NCBI RefSeq assembly: GCF_000190755.2
Contig: NZ_JH109152.1
Location: forward strand, 1,218,167-1,282,166
Direction of reading: 5' to 3'
DNA from: Methylobacter tundripaludum SV96
GTDB taxonomy: Bacteria > Pseudomonadota > Gammaproteobacteria > Methylococcales > Methylomonadaceae
DNA length: 64,000 nucleotides
Shown here: one piece after another, positions 33,379 through 42,936 of the stretch
Numbering within the stretch: position 1 is the first letter of the stretch
Layout of the letters: every line of letters starts with the position of its first letter
The notes under the pieces: generated by a model
Database searches by the model: none
Told to the model about the DNA's origin: nothing
What the model saw: the letters and a program-made list of their open reading frames with translations, nothing else
Program-made: the position numbers and the translations under genes

Positions 33379-34272
33379 ATGTACAAAATTGCAATAATTG
33401 AGAGTGAATCGATTATCAGGGAAGGGCTGAGTGTTCTTATATCCAAGGAATCCGGTTTTACTGTCGATTTCCAGTCTTCCGCCCCAGCGGCGCTTTTTCG
33501 GCAGGCTTGGATTACCCCTCCTAACCTGATTTTATTGGACATGATGATGCCGAAAAACTACGGCATCGAAGTTATAAAAGAAATAAAAAAACGCTGGCTA
33601 CCGACCAAGATTCTGATTTTTACTCTGAAGGATACCGAAGAGAATATCTGCGCTGCATTTCGTGCCGGTGCCGATGGTTATATACTCAAAGGCACGACGC
33701 TTTCTGAATTGATTGTGGCTATAAAAAGCATTTTGGCAGGCCAGTATTATGTTTGTCCCGAGATCTTGCCGCAGATTATCAATGGCTATCTTAAGGTAGA
33801 AAAATCATGCCTCGATAATAACTTAAACTGGAATCTGACCAGCAGGGAGGCGCAGCTGTTGAAACTGATTGCCGCAGGCTACAAGAATAAAGAAATCGCC
33901 GACAGCCTTTGCATCAGTTTAAAAACTGTAGAGACGCATCGTGCCACGTTAATGAGGAAATTTAATGCACATAATGTGGCCACATTATTATCGGTTGCGA
34001 ATCAGGCAGGTGTACCTCCCTGTCGTCTTTGCAAGAACCTTGTTGTTAGTCAATCCATCGAAAGGAGTGCGGGAAGCGTAACGCCAGTGGAGCTGTGTAC
34101 GATGCCCCCCCGCGTAGCCGTAGCGGCCGGGCGTTTTGACGAAATTGTGCGTCGTGGACTGGCGGAGGACGAATGCACGGTGCGGAAGGCATGTGTGCTA
34201 GGATTTATCGCTGCTAAAATCGGATGGATCTATTTTAGCTTTCGCGAAAACCTTGGCGCGCTGATCTGTTAA
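33379..34272 (+). CDS. NarL/FixJ-type response regulator with extended C-terminus
   Basis: A 297-residue two-component regulator. The receiver (~1-120) has phospho-acceptor Asp in LILLDMMMP and the switch Lys in YILKG. The LuxR-type helix-turn-helix (~150-212) reads 'LTSREAQLLKLIAAGYKNKEIADSLCISLKTVETHRATLMRKF'. Family members normally end soon after 'LLSVANQAGV' (~215); here ~80 extra residues follow, with a seven-C run in the DNA at 34107-34113. The tail may be read-through after a frameshift. No partner kinase is adjacent. The ATG at 33379 has GGGGG upstream. Confidence 0.82.
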   Translation: MYKIAIIESESIIREGLSVLISKESGFTVDFQSSAPAALFRQAWITPPNLILLDMMMPKNYGIEVIKEIKKRWLPTKILIFTLKDTEENICAAFRAGADGYILKGTTLSELIVAIKSILAGQYYVCPEILPQIINGYLKVEKSCLDNNLNWNLTSREAQLLKLIAAGYKNKEIADSLCISLKTVETHRATLMRKFNAHNVATLLSVANQAGVPPCRLCKNLVVSQSIERSAGSVTPVELCTMPPRVAVAAGRFDEIVRRGLAEDECTVRKACVLGFIAAKIGWIYFSFRENLGALIC

Positions 34273-34435
34273 ATAAATTCGCCATTTCACCGGCCTGCCA
34301 AGGGCGCATAAGCTTTTTATAACTTCCGAGTTAAATCCGCCTATCAGTAACAATCATTATGGTGAATGCATTTTTACGCCGAGATGATTTTTAGCTCGAA
34401 TACGGCGCTTGATTCGTTAGGTTAAACAACCATGA

Positions 34436-34595
34436 CTCTGCGACATTCTGACACGCGTCAATTTGCCACATTCCATCGTCTAGGTATTTTTACTAAGATA
34501 TATGCAACTCTTGAGATGCAAACTTCCTCCTCGGAATTCAGAGTTTTATATCCTTCTCTAATGCGGCCTAACCGGCCGCATTTTTTTTGCCTGCA
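34436..34595 (+). repeat. 160-bp direct repeat, left of Wadjet-like operon
   Basis: From CTCTGCGACATTCTGACACG to GCCTGCA. It is collinear and of equal length with 41338-41497 on the other side of the SMC operon, differing at scattered bases mainly in the promoter part. A third, shorter copy is at 27263-27407. It contains sRNA copy B. Confidence 0.9.
34506..34588 (+). ncRNA. Candidate sRNA, copy B
   Basis: The same 83-nt unit as copy A: stem AACTCT/AGAGTT, inner hairpin exposing TCCTC, terminator with loop TAACC and eight T. The promoter is TTCCAT-17-TAAGAT. The upstream dyad is degraded (CGCGTCAATTTGCCACA), so its control may differ from the other copies. Confidence 0.65.
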
Positions 34596-34707
34596 GGATT
34601 CTGCATGGACAGATATTTGAGTGTCGTTTTGACAAACCAGCCTTTAAACCGGCACCCGGTTAAATCCGGTATTCCGTCGATGCAGTTCGTTTCTCCCCCG
34701 GCAAGGA

Positions 34708-35589
34708 TTACCGATGCTCTGCTGAATCCAAACCATGCACGACCAGCGCACAGCCCGCCTGTAACCAATATTCCTGCACTATGCCCGCCTGATGTTTTTT
34801 CATCATTCCCCAAAGCTGTCTAATCAAGCTATGGGGGCTGGTTGATAAGTTTTGGCAACCCGCCAGCTGCTTGTCATATAGCTTGGAATTGGCTTTTTGC
34901 TTATCTTCAAGCAAAGCCTCCAAATCGGCCAAACAAGGCGCTATTAAACCGACAATGTGAGGAAAGGATTGGGCAATTCTCAAGCCTTGGGGGTCAAGAT
35001 CAGCCATAGCCAGTACCGGTAAGTTGAGCTGCGCTAACAGTTGCCGTACCGTCTTTTCACTGTAGTCGTTATCGCCTCGATATAACACCAATGGATCGAC
35101 ATATTGAGCCGGTAAATTTAGCTGCATGTTTTCCAGACGATCAAAACAGCGATAGTTTTCAATCAGCAGGATGCAGTTATGCGCGGTGCCGGTTATATCC
35201 GCCAACGCCATATCCAGATAACCGCTGCCCGGTAATGAATACGATAGTCCGTTGATTTTCAACGCCCTGCCGGTTAACGCTTTAATCGCTAACCGGTCTT
35301 TTTTAACGGACTGCCCGGCTATTTTCTCATCCAACGCAAAAGCTAAAGCCGCTTCGCGATTCATTGCCGCAAAATCAGCAACCGAGATTTGCTCAAGATC
35401 GATGCCGTCTTCATGTCTAACCACCGCAATCAAGTCATCCTTATCCTGCTGCGTGACTTTCAGCTTATTGCCTTGTGTTTGACCGATATTGTATTGCCGA
35501 TGCAGATATTCCCAGCTCTGATTAAGCGGAAAAAGCTGGTTGTCAGACCGGATCGCCCGCTCTATAACGCTTAACAATTGCTTGTTCAA
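34708..35589 (-). CDS. Toprim-domain protein, JetD/MksG-like nuclease subunit
   Basis: A 293-residue protein with a C-terminal Toprim fold like topoisomerase VI-A and JetD. The metal ligands are Glu144 (LLIENY) and Asp197/Asp199 (MADLDPQG), with 'LVLYRGDNDYSEKTVRQLL' between. It is shorter than usual JetD (~390), mainly in the N-terminal arm. In Wadjet systems JetD cuts circular plasmid DNA after the SMC motor has extruded it. It is the last gene of the operon and overlaps the kleisin-like gene by 4 bp. Confidence 0.78.
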   Translation of the reverse strand: MNKQLLSVIERAIRSDNQLFPLNQSWEYLHRQYNIGQTQGNKLKVTQQDKDDLIAVVRHEDGIDLEQISVADFAAMNREAALAFALDEKIAGQSVKKDRLAIKALTGRALKINGLSYSLPGSGYLDMALADITGTAHNCILLIENYRCFDRLENMQLNLPAQYVDPLVLYRGDNDYSEKTVRQLLAQLNLPVLAMADLDPQGLRIAQSFPHIVGLIAPCLADLEALLEDKQKANSKLYDKQLAGCQNLSTSPHSLIRQLWGMMKKHQAGIVQEYWLQAGCALVVHGLDSAEHR

Positions 35590-36815
35590 TTGTCAGCGCT
35601 CCGAAACTGAAGAACAATATCCCTCACCTTTTTGTTACCGGAAAAATGCCGACCGACATCGGCCTGAATCAATTCCATCTGCAAGCGTTTATTGCGTTGC
35701 TGCCGCCTTAACCATTCATTCAGCACGCAACTCAACCAGATTGAAGGTTCGATGTCATCCACGAAAGCCTGTTGAAAAGCTACGGCTGAAATGGACTGCC
35801 CCTCATTTTTCAGCACCCTGTCGAAATACACTCTTAACTGTTTTCGATACAGCGGCAAATCCAAGGTTGTTTTGTTTTGCGGACTTAAAGACACCGCGCT
35901 TAACGAGCGCTGTTTTTGTTTTGCCAACATGACTTCCGTATCGATACGGATTTTTTGCGCAATCTCGATTAAGTCTTCTTCCAACGCATGATCCAGCGGA
36001 TCGGCATAGGCAAACAATGCCAAAGGCTTGATCTGGTTCCAGTGCTCGGGAATGCTGTCGCGCTCGCTCCAGTCCTGCGGTTGATAATTCTGGTTTTGCT
36101 GTAGAAAAAAGGCAAAGCCTTGCACTAATTGCGCTCTAGCCTCTATTTGCCTGAGCTCAAATAAAAAGACTTTTAACTTGTCGAGAATATCCTGCAAACG
36201 CTGCTGGTAGATAGGCAGCTTACGAATCAGCTGATGATCCAGTAAGTCGTAAATAAGCGGCTGATCTTCAACCATTTCCAATAAAGATTCAGGTTGCAGC
36301 GCGGTGATGGCATTCACCAGTTTTTCCAGCCTGGAAATGTAAAAGGTATTCTGTTTTTGTTTTTCCGCCAGGGTGCGCACATTGGCGAAGCGGCTGTTAA
36401 CCAGCATCGATAAATAGCGGGTGTTTTCTTCCAGGGTATCGGACAAATCGAAAACCAGACGTTCGATTTCGGCAAAATAATTGTCGCAATCGCCCAGCCG
36501 GTTTTCAACTTCGGCATCCTGATACAGGCTGATTTGCAGCTTCAACGTATCAATCCAGTCGGCTAGATCGGTATCCAGTCGCCGAACCCGGTCGCTGCTC
36601 AAGGCGCTGTCTAAAAACTGAGTCAAACGCCCGGCGATACGGTAGCCCTCCGCGTCATGATTAACCAGCACCTTCAATTGTTTGAGCTGGTTTAGCGCGC
36701 GCTGGTTTTGATTGTCCTTGTAGACCACGCCGGTAAAATAAGCCTCCGCAATCAACTCGCTATGGCCGGCTAATGTTCTCAGTAAGCGCTCCAAGCCTTG
36801 TTGCGACTGGCTCAA
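35586..36815 (-). CDS. Kleisin-like subunit (JetA/MksF-like)
   Basis: A 409-residue, almost wholly helical protein without catalytic motifs. Length, helical content and position match the MukF/MksF/JetA kleisin that bridges SMC heads. The C-terminal ~80 residues ('FQQAFVDDIEPSIWLSCVLNEWLRRQQRN') look like a winged-helix-type end. It shares ATGA overlaps with both neighbours. The assignment rests on operon context and architecture rather than strong motifs. Confidence 0.7.
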   Translation of the reverse strand: MSQSQQGLERLLRTLAGHSELIAEAYFTGVVYKDNQNQRALNQLKQLKVLVNHDAEGYRIAGRLTQFLDSALSSDRVRRLDTDLADWIDTLKLQISLYQDAEVENRLGDCDNYFAEIERLVFDLSDTLEENTRYLSMLVNSRFANVRTLAEKQKQNTFYISRLEKLVNAITALQPESLLEMVEDQPLIYDLLDHQLIRKLPIYQQRLQDILDKLKVFLFELRQIEARAQLVQGFAFFLQQNQNYQPQDWSERDSIPEHWNQIKPLALFAYADPLDHALEEDLIEIAQKIRIDTEVMLAKQKQRSLSAVSLSPQNKTTLDLPLYRKQLRVYFDRVLKNEGQSISAVAFQQAFVDDIEPSIWLSCVLNEWLRRQQRNKRLQMELIQADVGRHFSGNKKVRDIVLQFRSADN

Positions 36816-37441
36816 AACAGACTCCCCTGAATCGTATCGGTTTCGCCCTGCTCGACCGGGATTTGTTCGTGCTCCTGAATAAACTGCAAGGCCTGATAAA
36901 AATAATCCAGCTTGCCGTTCACCTGATAAATAAGCGTATCTTTATTGGCTAAAGTCAAATATCCCCATTTGCACAGTGTAAGCAACAGCTTCTCCAGCCG
37001 CCCTTTTACCGAATCATCGCCGCTGGTAAAGTCCTTGAATTTTGCAAAGGTCTGCAAACGATCAGCCAGGGCCTGATTGTGTTCGATGACTTGCAACAAA
37101 CCGGAAAAACTCAGCGTGTCGCCGGGCGATAAGGCGGTATCCTGGTTTAAGCAGGACATCATCATATCCAGCCACTCAACCACCGGCTGCAACTCGATGC
37201 GAAATTGATAAAAAACTTTACGGATGTCGCTACGTGCGCTGCTGTCTATCGTCCGGTAAGCCGCAAAAAAGGCCAGCCGGTTCTGAGTACTGGACAAGCG
37301 ATAATCAAGGCGGGTTAAAAACTCATCCACCTGCGCCGCATTTTCAGGGTCTTGCAAATAACGAAAACCGGCTTCATCACTGACTTCGCAAATAAATTCA
37401 CCTTGCAGCAAACGTTTTAATAATTGATCAAACATGTTCAT
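36812..37441 (-). CDS. MukE/MksE-like subunit (JetB-like)
   Basis: A 209-residue acidic protein that fits MksE/JetB, the kleisin-binding winged-helix subunit of bacterial condensins ('LLQGEFICEVSDEAGFRYLQDPENAAQVDEFLTRLDYRL', 'LEKLLLTLCKWGYLTLANKDTLIYQVNGKLDYFYQALQFI'). It overlaps the SMC gene by 14 bp and the kleisin gene by 4 bp, so the subunits are translationally coupled. It has no enzymatic motif. Confidence 0.75.
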   Translation of the reverse strand: MNMFDQLLKRLLQGEFICEVSDEAGFRYLQDPENAAQVDEFLTRLDYRLSSTQNRLAFFAAYRTIDSSARSDIRKVFYQFRIELQPVVEWLDMMMSCLNQDTALSPGDTLSFSGLLQVIEHNQALADRLQTFAKFKDFTSGDDSVKGRLEKLLLTLCKWGYLTLANKDTLIYQVNGKLDYFYQALQFIQEHEQIPVEQGETDTIQGSLF

Positions 37442-40400
37442 CCGCCGTTATCAGAGGTTCAAGTGCTGATAAATAATCCTCGTCCACGTCCATTTCGATC
37501 AGCTCCCGATAGCCGAATACCTGATAACGGTTTTTAAACAGCCTTAAAACTTCGGGATCAGGATCGGGAAAAGCCGAGAATAAAGTAATCCGGTTTTTAG
37601 TCAGCATTTCCACCAACACTTCAATATTCATCTGATGCAATTCCTTGAGCTCATCCATCGGCCAGATGATATTCAAGGGCTGATCTTTACGAATCATATT
37701 CACCAGCGCAATAAAAAATACGCATAAAATCAGGTACGATAAGCCATGGCTGGAAATCTGCCGCAATTCCTCGGCATGGGTCGCCCGTTTGCTGCGACCA
37801 TTTTCGGTCACAATGATTTCCAGCTCCAGCAAATTAACCAGCTTCATTTCTACCCGGCCTTTACCTTTCAATTGTTCAGACACCAGTCTGACGATGTCGG
37901 CAAATTCCGGGGACGGCAACTGTTCGTCATTAGTTCGACTCCAGTCATCATAATTTTTGGTGAAGCGGACTATTTGCTCCCAGTAACCCAGTGTCGTAAC
38001 CTTGGACGTTAACCGCCCTTCGATGCGCTCGATTTTTTCAAAACGGATATTGCCGTCGATATGCGCCGCCAAGCGACGCGACAAGGAATCAATGCCGCGG
38101 TCAAAACACTCCAATGCCTGCTGATAATTTTTGATCGCGTAGCCAAAAAGTTTTGCCTGACTCATTAACCAACTTCTGGCAGAACCGGATTCTGTCGCAT
38201 ACCAAGCCTGAATTCGACTCAGCCAAGCCATTTCATCGCTATCAAAGCCTAATTCATCTTCGACACGCGCATAATAGCGGCCCGGATGTGTGCCTGGAAA
38301 ACGCGCCAACACCTGTTTCAAATGACGGATCAGACCGGCTAAATCCTTGCGTAGCGTCTTGTGTTGCTCGGTTAACTTGCGGCAATCGGTCTGCAGTAAC
38401 GATAAGGTATGGGCATTATCAAAACCGACGGGTTCCGGGATGCGCTTAACATAACCCGCTAATTCAGCCAGCAGGTTATTAATCGCTTTGATTTCCTTGT
38501 CAAGCCTTTGCAGCTTGGCGGCTATTTGCTCCAGTTCCTTTTTTAAGGCAGCGCGCCTTTGCTGCATGTCTGCTGTTTCCGTCTCGTATCGCGCTTGTTG
38601 CTGCTTGAGTTCCGCCTCCGTTTCCCTGGCTTTAACCACCTGGCTATCATATAAAGACCAGTCTTTATCCAGCCAGCGTTGATATTCCTTAACCAGTTGT
38701 TCCGCCTGTTCTGCGGCTTTTAGTTCATCTGCCAATTGGCCGATTTTGGTTTCAAGATCCTTTAAGGTGGCGGTATCGACTTTTCTGTCCTGCAAGCTCT
38801 GAATCCGTTGCCGCTCCAATTGCGCCAACTCGCTGTCTTTTTGTTGATTGACGTTATTAATAAGCTGTTGCATTTGCTCGACTTGTAACAACGCATCCTC
38901 GGTAATCTGCCGGATTTTGGCAGCCAGTTCCTGGTTTAATCGCTGTATTTCGGTTTCCAGCTGTTGTTTGAACGCTTGCAGGCGACTATTGCTTAACTTG
39001 ATTTGCTCGTCCAGATTGGTTTTTTCCTGCTCCAGTTTGGCCTTGCGCTCTTTCTTGCTGCGTTCAATTTGCTGTTTTAACGAGTTTAATTCTTCATTGA
39101 GCCCATTTAACTGCGTTTGCAATTGCCCGGCGCTAAAAGCAGCGTCTTTGCCTTGTTTTTCCAGGCCGGATGCGACCTTTTTTAACGCCTGCAACTGTTC
39201 ATCGCTGTTGGCCTCGGCGGCTTTCAGTTGACTTAATTGACTCCGGGCATCGCTCAGCAGTGCGCGGATTTGTTCTTCATCGGCGGTATAGTCGGCCTGC
39301 AAATTATCCAGATTCAAGCTCAGGCCATAAAAGCTCTGTTCCAATGCTTGCGATGCCGGCTCCAAATCGTCTCTTAATAACAGATCCGGGTTAATCACTT
39401 TGGCTATGTTGCTTATCCAATCCGGCTGATGTTCGCGCAAAAAGCCCAGCAAGGTGTCCGGGTTGGCATCCAGTTGTTTTTGCAGTTGTTCGCTCGCATG
39501 CTGTATGCGCTGTTTATCTTCATCCTGTTTACGCTTTTCGCTAACAACCGTATCGATCTGCGCCTGATTTTTCTTGGATTCCGCTTCAATTGCTTTAACC
39601 GTCTTTCCCGCCTCCTCCTTTTGCTGCTGAATGGCATGAAGCAGTTCCAACTTAGCTTCCCTGTTTTCAATCAAGGCGGGATCCGGTTGAATTTGGGCAA
39701 TCTGACTGTTCAACGCGCCCAACTCGCCCTGCAATTTTAATTGCTCAACATGCAGGTTATCTTGTTGCTTTTGATTTTCCAGCCTAAGCGATTCTTTTTG
39801 CTGCTCAACATCTTTATTAGCAACGGACTTACTTTCAGCCGCTTTATTTTGTATGTCTTTTATGCCGATTTCATAGCCATGCTGTTGCTCGGCAAAATAC
39901 CGTTCTTTTTCCGCCTTCAAGCGTTTAAACTCGGCTTCGATGTCCTGCACATCTGACATCAACTGCTTATGATTATCCCGCTCTCTATCCAGGCTATTCT
40001 TTATTTGCGTAAGGCGGACAACCAACTGTTTTTTACCCTGTACGTCCTGTTTTTCCCAGTCGGCTTTTTCATCCTCCAACGATTTTTGTTGTCGCTGCGT
40101 CTGCGCCAAATCGGCCCTGATCGCCGCTAACTCGGTTGCAAGCGTCTGCTCCCGAGCTTCCCAGTCTTTTTTGAGCTGCTCCAATTGCTTATTGCACGCG
40201 TTCCCGGCATCCTGCTCTTGTTGCAGGTTTTGTTCGTTTTGATTGCGTAAACGCTGCAAGCGATATTGAAGTTCGCCCAAGCTTTGCTCAATGTGAAGTA
40301 ACTCATTCTCCAACCGGTTGAGCCGCTCTATTTTATCCCGCTCCAATTCGGTTTCCTGATAAGCGCGGTATTCCTTATACCAATCATCCAGCGTTTCCAT

Positions 40401-41078
40401 TTTCAATTCCAAAGCCAGGGAATCGCGGTTTTCATCAATACAGTTCACCAGCATTTCGCGCAAGTCGGCAAAATCGGTGGAACGCATAAACATTCCGGTA
40501 ACGATTTTTTCTATATCTTTCAGCCTATGCCCGGCACTGCCGTTACAGAAACTGTAGCGCGCGACCAATTGGCGTAATTCCTGGCCTTTCTTGTGCGGCA
40601 AATTCTGGATCACCGTGCGGTAATCGCTGCAGGCGGTAATCTGGTCGCTACAATTGATATGCCGCTTAAGGAAATGCGTACGCAGACCCCGGCAAGAAAC
40701 CGGATAATGCGATCCATCCCGGTGGGTTTCAATAAAGTCGTCCTTATCGAATCCCTTATCGACAAAGCGATAACACAGCCCTTCTTCATTGGGGGAGGCA
40801 TACATCAGCGCCATACAGGTTTGCTCATGTCGCTGATATTCAAAAATAATATAAGAAGACTCGTTAGGCAGGTAATGCTTGGCGAAACTGTCGGTAACCC
40901 GGCTTTTCGGAACTAACCGCCCTGGCCGTTCGCCGAAAAACAGCGGCACTAAGCGCAATAATGTGGTTTTACCGGCGCCATTAACACCATTAAGATTGGT
41001 ATGTCCATCCAGGCGAACTTCCACCAATTCACCGGGTTTGTATGAATCAATGAGGATCAAGCGGTTTAATGAGTACAT
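37428..41078 (-). CDS. SMC/MukB-like ATPase (JetC/MksB-like)
   Basis: A 1216-residue SMC-type ATPase. The N-terminal head has Walker A GVNGAGKTT (~31-39). Two long coiled coils (~225-520 and ~650-900, rich in E/K/Q/L) flank a hinge-like globular part (~540-620). The C-terminal head has a signature-like 'SSHGLSYLILCVFFIALVNMI' and Walker B 'LNIIWPMDELKEL'. It would extrude DNA loops. It is the first gene of a C-B-A-D ordered operon, whereas described Wadjet operons run jetA-B-C-D and MksFEBG runs F-E-B-G. There is no clear ribosome site before the ATG. Confidence 0.85.
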   Translation of the reverse strand: MYSLNRLILIDSYKPGELVEVRLDGHTNLNGVNGAGKTTLLRLVPLFFGERPGRLVPKSRVTDSFAKHYLPNESSYIIFEYQRHEQTCMALMYASPNEEGLCYRFVDKGFDKDDFIETHRDGSHYPVSCRGLRTHFLKRHINCSDQITACSDYRTVIQNLPHKKGQELRQLVARYSFCNGSAGHRLKDIEKIVTGMFMRSTDFADLREMLVNCIDENRDSLALELKMETLDDWYKEYRAYQETELERDKIERLNRLENELLHIEQSLGELQYRLQRLRNQNEQNLQQEQDAGNACNKQLEQLKKDWEAREQTLATELAAIRADLAQTQRQQKSLEDEKADWEKQDVQGKKQLVVRLTQIKNSLDRERDNHKQLMSDVQDIEAEFKRLKAEKERYFAEQQHGYEIGIKDIQNKAAESKSVANKDVEQQKESLRLENQKQQDNLHVEQLKLQGELGALNSQIAQIQPDPALIENREAKLELLHAIQQQKEEAGKTVKAIEAESKKNQAQIDTVVSEKRKQDEDKQRIQHASEQLQKQLDANPDTLLGFLREHQPDWISNIAKVINPDLLLRDDLEPASQALEQSFYGLSLNLDNLQADYTADEEQIRALLSDARSQLSQLKAAEANSDEQLQALKKVASGLEKQGKDAAFSAGQLQTQLNGLNEELNSLKQQIERSKKERKAKLEQEKTNLDEQIKLSNSRLQAFKQQLETEIQRLNQELAAKIRQITEDALLQVEQMQQLINNVNQQKDSELAQLERQRIQSLQDRKVDTATLKDLETKIGQLADELKAAEQAEQLVKEYQRWLDKDWSLYDSQVVKARETEAELKQQQARYETETADMQQRRAALKKELEQIAAKLQRLDKEIKAINNLLAELAGYVKRIPEPVGFDNAHTLSLLQTDCRKLTEQHKTLRKDLAGLIRHLKQVLARFPGTHPGRYYARVEDELGFDSDEMAWLSRIQAWYATESGSARSWLMSQAKLFGYAIKNYQQALECFDRGIDSLSRRLAAHIDGNIRFEKIERIEGRLTSKVTTLGYWEQIVRFTKNYDDWSRTNDEQLPSPEFADIVRLVSEQLKGKGRVEMKLVNLLELEIIVTENGRSKRATHAEELRQISSHGLSYLILCVFFIALVNMIRKDQPLNIIWPMDELKELHQMNIEVLVEMLTKNRITLFSAFPDPDPEVLRLFKNRYQVFGYRELIEMDVDEDYLSALEPLITADEHV

Positions 41079-41337
41079 TTTATTTTCTATCGATTGATTA
41101 CAGACTGTATTCAGTTGCAGGGAAATAAGGCAAATAATCTCCGTCGACTGAGTACAGGTTGGTATTGTTATTTTGTTGGCTTGGGGCGAGTCGCCAAATC
41201 GGTCATATTATCATTCCCGCGCTCCGTCGTGGGAATGATGACAATTGGCACGGTCTTGGGGAGTATAAAAGCAGTTTTCCAGGACTTGACTGCTTCTGAG
41301 TACATCGAAAAGCATGGATGGTTTGTTCCGCCCAAAC

Positions 41338-41497
41338 CTCTGCGACATTCCGACACGCGACAATATGTCACATTCCATTATCTATCATTTATCGCTAATA
41401 TAGCTGCAACTCTTGAGATGCAAACTTCCTCCTCGGAATTCAGAGTTTTATATCCTTATCTAATGCGGCCTAATCAGCCGCATTTTTTTTGCCTGCA
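41338..41497 (+). repeat. 160-bp direct repeat, right of Wadjet-like operon
   Basis: Same orientation and length as 34436-34595. The 83-nt transcribed part is nearly identical and the promoter part is diverged. The two copies bracket 6.7 kb that contains only the four SMC-system genes. Confidence 0.9.
41408..41490 (+). ncRNA. Candidate sRNA, copy C
   Basis: An 83-nt unit with promoter TTCCAT-17-TAATAT and the intact dyad GCGACA-ATA-TGTCAC upstream. In the terminator one stem pair is lost (C/A), giving a 7-nt loop CTAATCA, but the eight-T tract remains. Confidence 0.65.
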
Positions 41498-41542
41498 TGA
41501 ATCGTAAGTAACCAAAATAAAAAACATTTGCCCCTCTTATTT

Positions 41543-41600
41543 ACCACGAAGACACGAAGTTTATGTTTTTTCTTCGCGCTCTTCGTGTCTTCGTGGTGAG
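41543..41600. repeat. CACGAAG-family hairpin
   Basis: The arms accacgaagacacgaag (41543-41559) and cttcgtgtcttcgtggt (41581-41597), downstream of acr3. Confidence 0.8.
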
Positions 41601-41675
41601 AAAAATGCGTAACTTAAGTATGTTCTTTCATGGAAATGGGCTTAAAGGGCGCATGGACAGACATCATCCGGGCAT

Positions 41676-42764
41676 CTACTCCGGAATTTCGCCACTAATC
41701 GCCTCCGAAGGCGAAAAGAATTTTTGCCTGAAGTAAAGCGCCACCTTGACCAACCCGATCAGCACCGGAACTTCGACTAACGGCCCGATGACTGCTGCAA
41801 AAGCTTGCCCGGATTGCAGCCCGAAAACCGCTACGGCGACCGCGATGGCCAATTCGAAATTATTGCCGGCGGCGGTAAACGACAGCGTGGCGCTGATGCG
41901 ATAGCCTGCCCCCGCCTTGGCCGACATATAAAACGTGACCAGAAACATGATCAGGAAGTAAATGATCAACGGTACGGCGATGCGCGCCACATCCATCGGC
42001 AGTTGCACGATATATTCGCCCTTGAGGGAGAACATGACCAGAATCGTGAACAGCAGCGCAATCAGGGTAATAGGGCTGATTTTGGGCATGAACGTTTCCT
42101 CATACCACTGCAAACCCTTGCGTCGCACCAGGAAAAAACGCGTGAACATGCCGCCGAAAAAGGGGATACCCAGATAAATCAGCACGCTTTTGGCGACCTG
42201 GATCATGGTCACCTGAACTTCAAGGCCGGAAGCGATGCCCAGCCAGTCCGGCAGGACGGTGACGAAAACGTAGGCATACACGGAAAAGAACAGCATCTGG
42301 AAGATGGAGTTGAACGCTACCAAGCCTGCGCAGTATTCGCTATCGCCCTCGCCTAACTCGTTCCAGACCAGCACCATGGCGATGCAGCGAGCCAGTCCGA
42401 TGATGATCAGGCCGACCATATACTCCGGGTAGTCCCGAAGAAAGATGATGGCCAGCGTAAACATCAGCACCGGGCCGATAATCCAGTTCTGGACCAGCGA
42501 CAGCAACAAAACCTTGGTATTTTTGAAAACCTGGGGTAATTCCTCGTAGCGCACCTTGGCCAACGGCGGGTACATCATCAGGATCAGGCCGATAGCGATG
42601 GGCATGGAAGTAGTCCCCACCTGGAAGCGGGTCAGCCATTGGGTGAAACTGGGAATGAAATAGCCCAGCGCGATCCCGCCCGCCATAGCCGTAAATATCC
42701 ATAGCGTCAGAAACCGCTCTACGAAGCCCAAACGCTTTGGAGCGTGGTCGAATTGTGTATTCAT
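41676..42764 (-). CDS. acr3: ACR3-family arsenite efflux permease
   Basis: A 362-residue, ten-helix inner-membrane exporter of arsenite (also known as arsB of the ACR3 type). The family Cys region '[19 protein letters not shown]' holds the conserved Cys; '[19 protein letters not shown]' and '[17 protein letters not shown]' are the second-half signatures. It is the last gene of arsR-arsC-acr3, separated from arsC by a CACGAAG hairpin. No arsH or ArsB partner ATPase is present. Confidence 0.95.
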   Translation of the reverse strand: MNTQFDHAPKRLGFVERFLTLWIFTAMAGGIALGYFIPSFTQWLTRFQVGTTSMPIAIGLILMMYPPLAKVRYEELPQVFKNTKVLLLSLVQNWIIGPVLMFTLAIIFLRDYPEYMVGLIIIGLARCIAMVLVWNELGEGDSEYCAGLVAFNSIFQMLFFSVYAYVFVTVLPDWLGIASGLEVQVTMIQVAKSVLIYLGIPFFGGMFTRFFLVRRKGLQWYEETFMPKISPITLIALLFTILVMFSLKGEYIVQLPMDVARIAVPLIIYFLIMFLVTFYMSAKAGAGYRISATLSFTAAGNNFELAIAVAVAVFGLQSGQAFAAVIGPLVEVPVLIGLVKVALYFRQKFFSPSEAISGEIPE

Positions 42765-42833
42765 AGTTGTCTCTTCCCAATAGTTGGGGGGAATGTCAGT
42801 AAAAAATAGACCCTGTATATCCGATTCTTTTAT

Positions 42834-42893
42834 TCACCACGAAGGCACGAAGAGCACGAAGTCTATATTTTTTCTTCGTGTTCTTCGTGGTGA
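42834..42893. repeat. CACGAAG-family hairpin between arsC and acr3
   Basis: The arms caccacgaaggcacgaagag and cttcgtgttcttcgtggtg face each other around a ~12-nt AT-rich loop. It could modulate read-through into acr3. Confidence 0.8.
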
Positions 42894-42936
42894 GAAACAA
42901 TGCGTAACAGTAGGATGATCTTGGATGGAAGCAGCC

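Larger units (their letters stand above)
34273..34707 (+). other. 435-bp gap holding sRNA copy B
   Basis: Between the regulator and the 3' end of the SMC operon. The repeat unit spans 34436-34595; the flanks show no gene. The frame 34432-34620 lies wholly in the repeat and is treated as non-coding. Confidence 0.6.
41079..41675. other. 597-bp gap: SMC operon promoter side, sRNA copy C, repeat
   Basis: It holds the unassigned promoter of the minus-strand SMC operon (41079-41337), the 160-bp repeat with sRNA copy C (41338-41497) and a CACGAAG hairpin (41543-41600). The plus-strand frame 41094-41507 crosses the sRNA repeat and is not believed to be a gene. Confidence 0.6.

Noticed and set aside
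34432-34620. 62-residue frame over sRNA copy B, similar in the 41094-41507 frame
   Set aside because: The shared frame exists because the 83-nt units are nearly identical. There is no common start codon or ribosome site, and the frame runs through a strong intrinsic terminator. A peptide is kept only as an alternative in the sRNA finding.
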